Assembly (NCBI GenBank): GCA_019456185.1
Contig: VRUH01000041.1
Coordinates: forward strand, 1 to 36,232
Direction of reading: 5' to 3'
Length of the DNA stretch: 36,232 nucleotides
Origin: Candidatus Glassbacteria bacterium
GTDB taxonomy: Bacteria > Gemmatimonadota > Glassbacteria > GWA2-58-10
Shown piece after piece: positions 34,214 through 36,232 of the stretch (the first letter of the stretch is position 1; each line of letters opens with the position of its first letter). A model generated the notes under the pieces. It saw only the letters and a list, made by a program, of their open reading frames with translations. It was not told where the DNA came from and searched no databases. The position numbers were made by a program, and so were the translations under genes.

Positions 34214-34854
34214 ACTCTCCCCCTGTCAGGCAGAATCGCCTATAAGGACATAGTCAATAAGCGTGCCAGAACACGCACAATTGACAGAAACATCTAAGTG
34301 ACCATTTTTTATTGACTTACAATTTGACAAAAATCCACCCGCCTGCCGGATTTGTTACCGTCCCAGTAACATTAACACCGCCGGAGTTGCAATATCGCGG
34401 GGCGCCGTAAGCCGCCTGGCAGCCCCCGTGTGCCGCATCCTTCCCTCGCGCGCACTCTTGAAAGTTGTTTCACCGGGTTTTATGCACGGAGGAAAATCAG
34501 TTGAGAGCCCGGACAGGAGCTGATGCGGAAACAGTGCTGCGGACAGCGCAATGGCTGCGGTGGCCGGACTGCCGGATGGATGCGGTGGTTGAAACAGGGC
34601 GATCAATTAGTACCTGCCGCGGCTGTGTTAGAGATCTTGCTGAAACCCGGGAGCCGTTTTATATGCAGAACCGGTGCCAGAGATGAACCTCCGGCTATCT
34701 CGTTGATTTCAGACGTGTTACCGGTTCGTGAAGCCGCGCCGCGGTCGGGAGCCGGCAAGGCATGTTGCACTAGAGGTTGCAAAATAAAAGCTATGATAAT
34801 CCGCTATCAATCGATACTCAGCAATCCGGGCGATGATCCATTGGCAAAATAAAA
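34214..34854. other. Long intergenic region without a convincing gene
   Basis: About 640 bases between the 1476-aa gene start and the terminator of the 358-aa gene. The part next to 34213 is AT-rich (34290-34340) and should hold the promoter of the 1476-aa gene, but no good -35/-10 pair stands out. A small hairpin GCGTG/CACGC lies at 34261-34277. The open frames here are short, rich in Arg, Cys and Trp, and unsupported by ribosome binding sites. No RNA gene is recognised. Confidence 0.5.
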
Positions 34855-34885
34855 ACCCCTGTCCAGTTGAAAAATGGACAGGGGT
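34855..34885 (-). terminator. Intrinsic terminator of the 358-aa dockerin protein gene
   Basis: A perfect 11-bp stem (34855-34865 with 34875-34885, ACCCCTGTCCA) with a 9-base loop lies 33 bases past the stop at 34918. On the minus strand it is followed by TTTTATTTT. Confidence 0.9.
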
Positions 34886-34917
34886 GCGTTCAGAATCCGC
34901 CCCGCGGGGAGTTCCGC

Positions 34918-35994
34918 TCAAAGCTCCGCCAGAATAGCCAGCAGGTCGAAAATATCGGATTTCCCGTCGCCGTTGACATCGGTGAACGGGCTTGGCGGAG
35001 CGTTCTGCCACATCACGAGAAACTCCAGCACGTCGAAAATACTTGTCGAGCCGTTACCGTCCACATCGGCGGTGGGACCGGTATAGGCCCTGGCCTGCAG
35101 CTGGTGGGTTACCAGCTCGGTCCCGTCGGCCAGGCTCAAGTCTATCTGCGTCATCTCGCCGTCGGCCAGCGGACTGACCACGCTGAACTTTATCCCCAGG
35201 ATCGTTCCGCTGCCCGGATCGATAACCGGAAACGGAGGGGTTGCCGAGGTGGTCGAGATCGTAAGCTGCGCAGTGCCGGAGGCCGCTACATAGGCCACGG
35301 ACAGGTTCAGGTCGGAGGCCCGGCCCTTGAGCGTGATATCAGTCGACGCCTCGGTGAGATCCAGCACCTGCGGATCGAAAGAGAGGTCCAGGACCATCTC
35401 GGCGATCCAGAGGCTGTTGCCCATGACCACGTAGACCTCGGCCGCATTGGAGTCGGCCACGGCCGTGCCTTTCATATTCCAGCTCGACTGGGCCGGGTCG
35501 CCCGGAGTATCCCAGATACTGCCCTCGACCTCGAACTGCTGGGTGGCCAGGGTGTCCACGCTCCGTCTGGTTGTCAGGTATATGGTGGTCAGGGTTCCGC
35601 CGGTCACGCCGTCCTTGACCTTGAACAGGAACTTGAGCACGTCGCCGCTGCCGGCGGGGATATCCAGGCTGAAATCGAACAGGAGAATCCGCTGGTAATC
35701 GGGATACGGATAGATCGTCGGCGGATTGGTGAACACGGCCACGCGGCCGGTCAGATAGTCCGCCGCGTCATCGTACGGCACGAACTCCAGCTTGGTCGTA
35801 TCATAGTGGATTTCGAGAGTGGCCGCACCGAGGAGCGAATCGCTGGTCACCGCCACGAAAATCCGGTTGGTATCCGCCTCTCCGTCGAGACTGCCGCTGA
35901 TAGTCCAGGTATAGTCGGATTCCGCTGCCAGCGCCACGCCGGTGAATGCAAGCGCTGAAACCAAAACAGCCATGATCCAGGCAGCAAATTTCAT
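34918..35994 (-). CDS. Secreted protein with two cohesin-like domains and C-terminal dockerin (358 aa)
   Basis: Signal peptide about 1-23 (WIMAVLVSALAFTGVALA). A first cohesin-like domain (about 28-160) begins SDYTWTISGSLDGEAD and contains LEIHYDTTKLEF and KFLFKVKDGVTGG. It parallels the N-terminal domain of the 1476-aa protein. A second cohesin-like domain (about 170-305) has EVYVVMGNSLWIAEMVLDLS. The last 50 residues are a dockerin-type pair of calcium loops and helices: DVDGNGSTSIFDVLEFLVMW and DVNGDGKSDIFDLLAILAEL, with the stop immediately after. ATG 35994 follows GGGGAGG, and a promoter candidate lies at 36036-36065. It may be the minimal version of the larger paralogue, binding partner cohesin-like modules on the neighbouring proteins. 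Confidence 0.87.
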   Translation of the reverse strand: MKFAAWIMAVLVSALAFTGVALAAESDYTWTISGSLDGEADTNRIFVAVTSDSLLGAATLEIHYDTTKLEFVPYDDAADYLTGRVAVFTNPPTIYPYPDYQRILLFDFSLDIPAGSGDVLKFLFKVKDGVTGGTLTTIYLTTRRSVDTLATQQFEVEGSIWDTPGDPAQSSWNMKGTAVADSNAAEVYVVMGNSLWIAEMVLDLSFDPQVLDLTEASTDITLKGRASDLNLSVAYVAASGTAQLTISTTSATPPFPVIDPGSGTILGIKFSVVSPLADGEMTQIDLSLADGTELVTHQLQARAYTGPTADVDGNGSTSIFDVLEFLVMWQNAPPSPFTDVNGDGKSDIFDLLAILAEL

Positions 35995-36035
35995 TGCTCC
36001 TCCCCTGTACGAAAATTCAGAATTCAGCCTGAATA

Positions 36036-36065
36036 ATATTAAACGCGAACTAGCGCCGCAGTCAA
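36036..36065 (-). promoter_or_regulatory. Putative sigma70-type promoter of the 358-aa dockerin protein gene
   Basis: On the minus strand TTGACT (36065-36060), 18 bases and TAATAT (36041-36036) precede ATG 35994 by about 40 bases. Nothing else is recognised between 36066 and the window end. Confidence 0.55.
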
Positions 36066-36232
36066 CAACTTAAAGATGATGCACAATAGGTGCCAGAATC
36101 CCCGCGGCTCATAACTGATTCAGCGCAAAGCGGATGCACATTGCTCCGGGCTTTTGCAGGGACCGGGTGTTGTTTCAGAGCGCAATAAAGATTGCAGAAT
36201 CCAATTTTCGGGGCCGGCAGCCTGCTCGCAAC

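Noticed and set aside
34465-34852. Plus-strand small open frames between the 1476-aa and 358-aa genes
   Set aside because: Cys/Arg/Trp-rich translations, no good ribosome binding sites and no family resemblance.

Overview
The window looks like a chromosomal stretch from a Gram-negative bacterium of the FCB superphylum, probably an uncultured candidate phylum (for example a Latescibacterota-, Marinimicrobia- or Glassbacteria-like lineage). The main reason is that three very large secreted proteins end in the roughly 90-residue 'NPFNPSTTI ... SSGVYFYR ... KM' module (type IX sorting tail / FlgD-like Ig family) that is widespread there. Base composition is moderately GC-rich throughout and coding density is high. 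I see no rRNA, tRNA, CRISPR array, transposase or phage gene. The phylum is an inference from domain content, not from a marker gene.

Layout. (1) 1-1577: a partial adenosine deaminase (minus strand), divergent from a stand-alone homocysteine S-methyltransferase domain. (2) 1739-5322: a two-gene ABC exporter whose two ATPase sites are predicted to be asymmetric. (3) 5438-11700, minus strand: an unfamiliar envelope-type cassette. In transcription order it has an ExeA-like AAA ATPase with two zinc ribbons, a single-pass membrane protein, a secreted protein with helical repeats and an FGE-like fold, and a secreted helical-repeat protein. (4) 11783-14319: a small unknown gene, then a PilB/GspE secretion ATPase with an N-terminal GAF domain behind a clear sigma70-type promoter. 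(5) 14362-16055, minus strand: thymidylate kinase, a CDP-alcohol phosphatidyltransferase and thioredoxin. (6) 16377-18914: a glutamine-dependent NAD synthetase split into an amidase and a synthetase, then two small membrane proteins (DUF948-like and YtxH-like), closed by a strong bidirectional terminator.

(7) 18999-35994, minus strand: about 17 kb of five large secreted proteins made of cohesin-like, Ig/cadherin-like and dockerin-like modules. Three (623, 1128 and 1597 aa) end in the sorting-type tail. Two (358 and 1476 aa) end in a C-terminal dockerin-type calcium-binding pair and share their N-terminal domain. Cohesin-like and dockerin-like modules therefore occur on the same chains and in neighbouring genes, which suggests a cell-surface scaffold. 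The 1597-aa gene has a perfect consensus promoter (TTGACA-N17-TATAAT), a roughly 300-nt leader with predicted hairpins, and a 24-codon leader ORF whose stop overlaps the start of the giant gene.

The best candidates for something undescribed are the AAA/zinc-ribbon/FGE-like cassette beside the GAF-PilB gene, and the cohesin/dockerin surface locus with its leader ORF. Functions for both are inferred from domains and context only.
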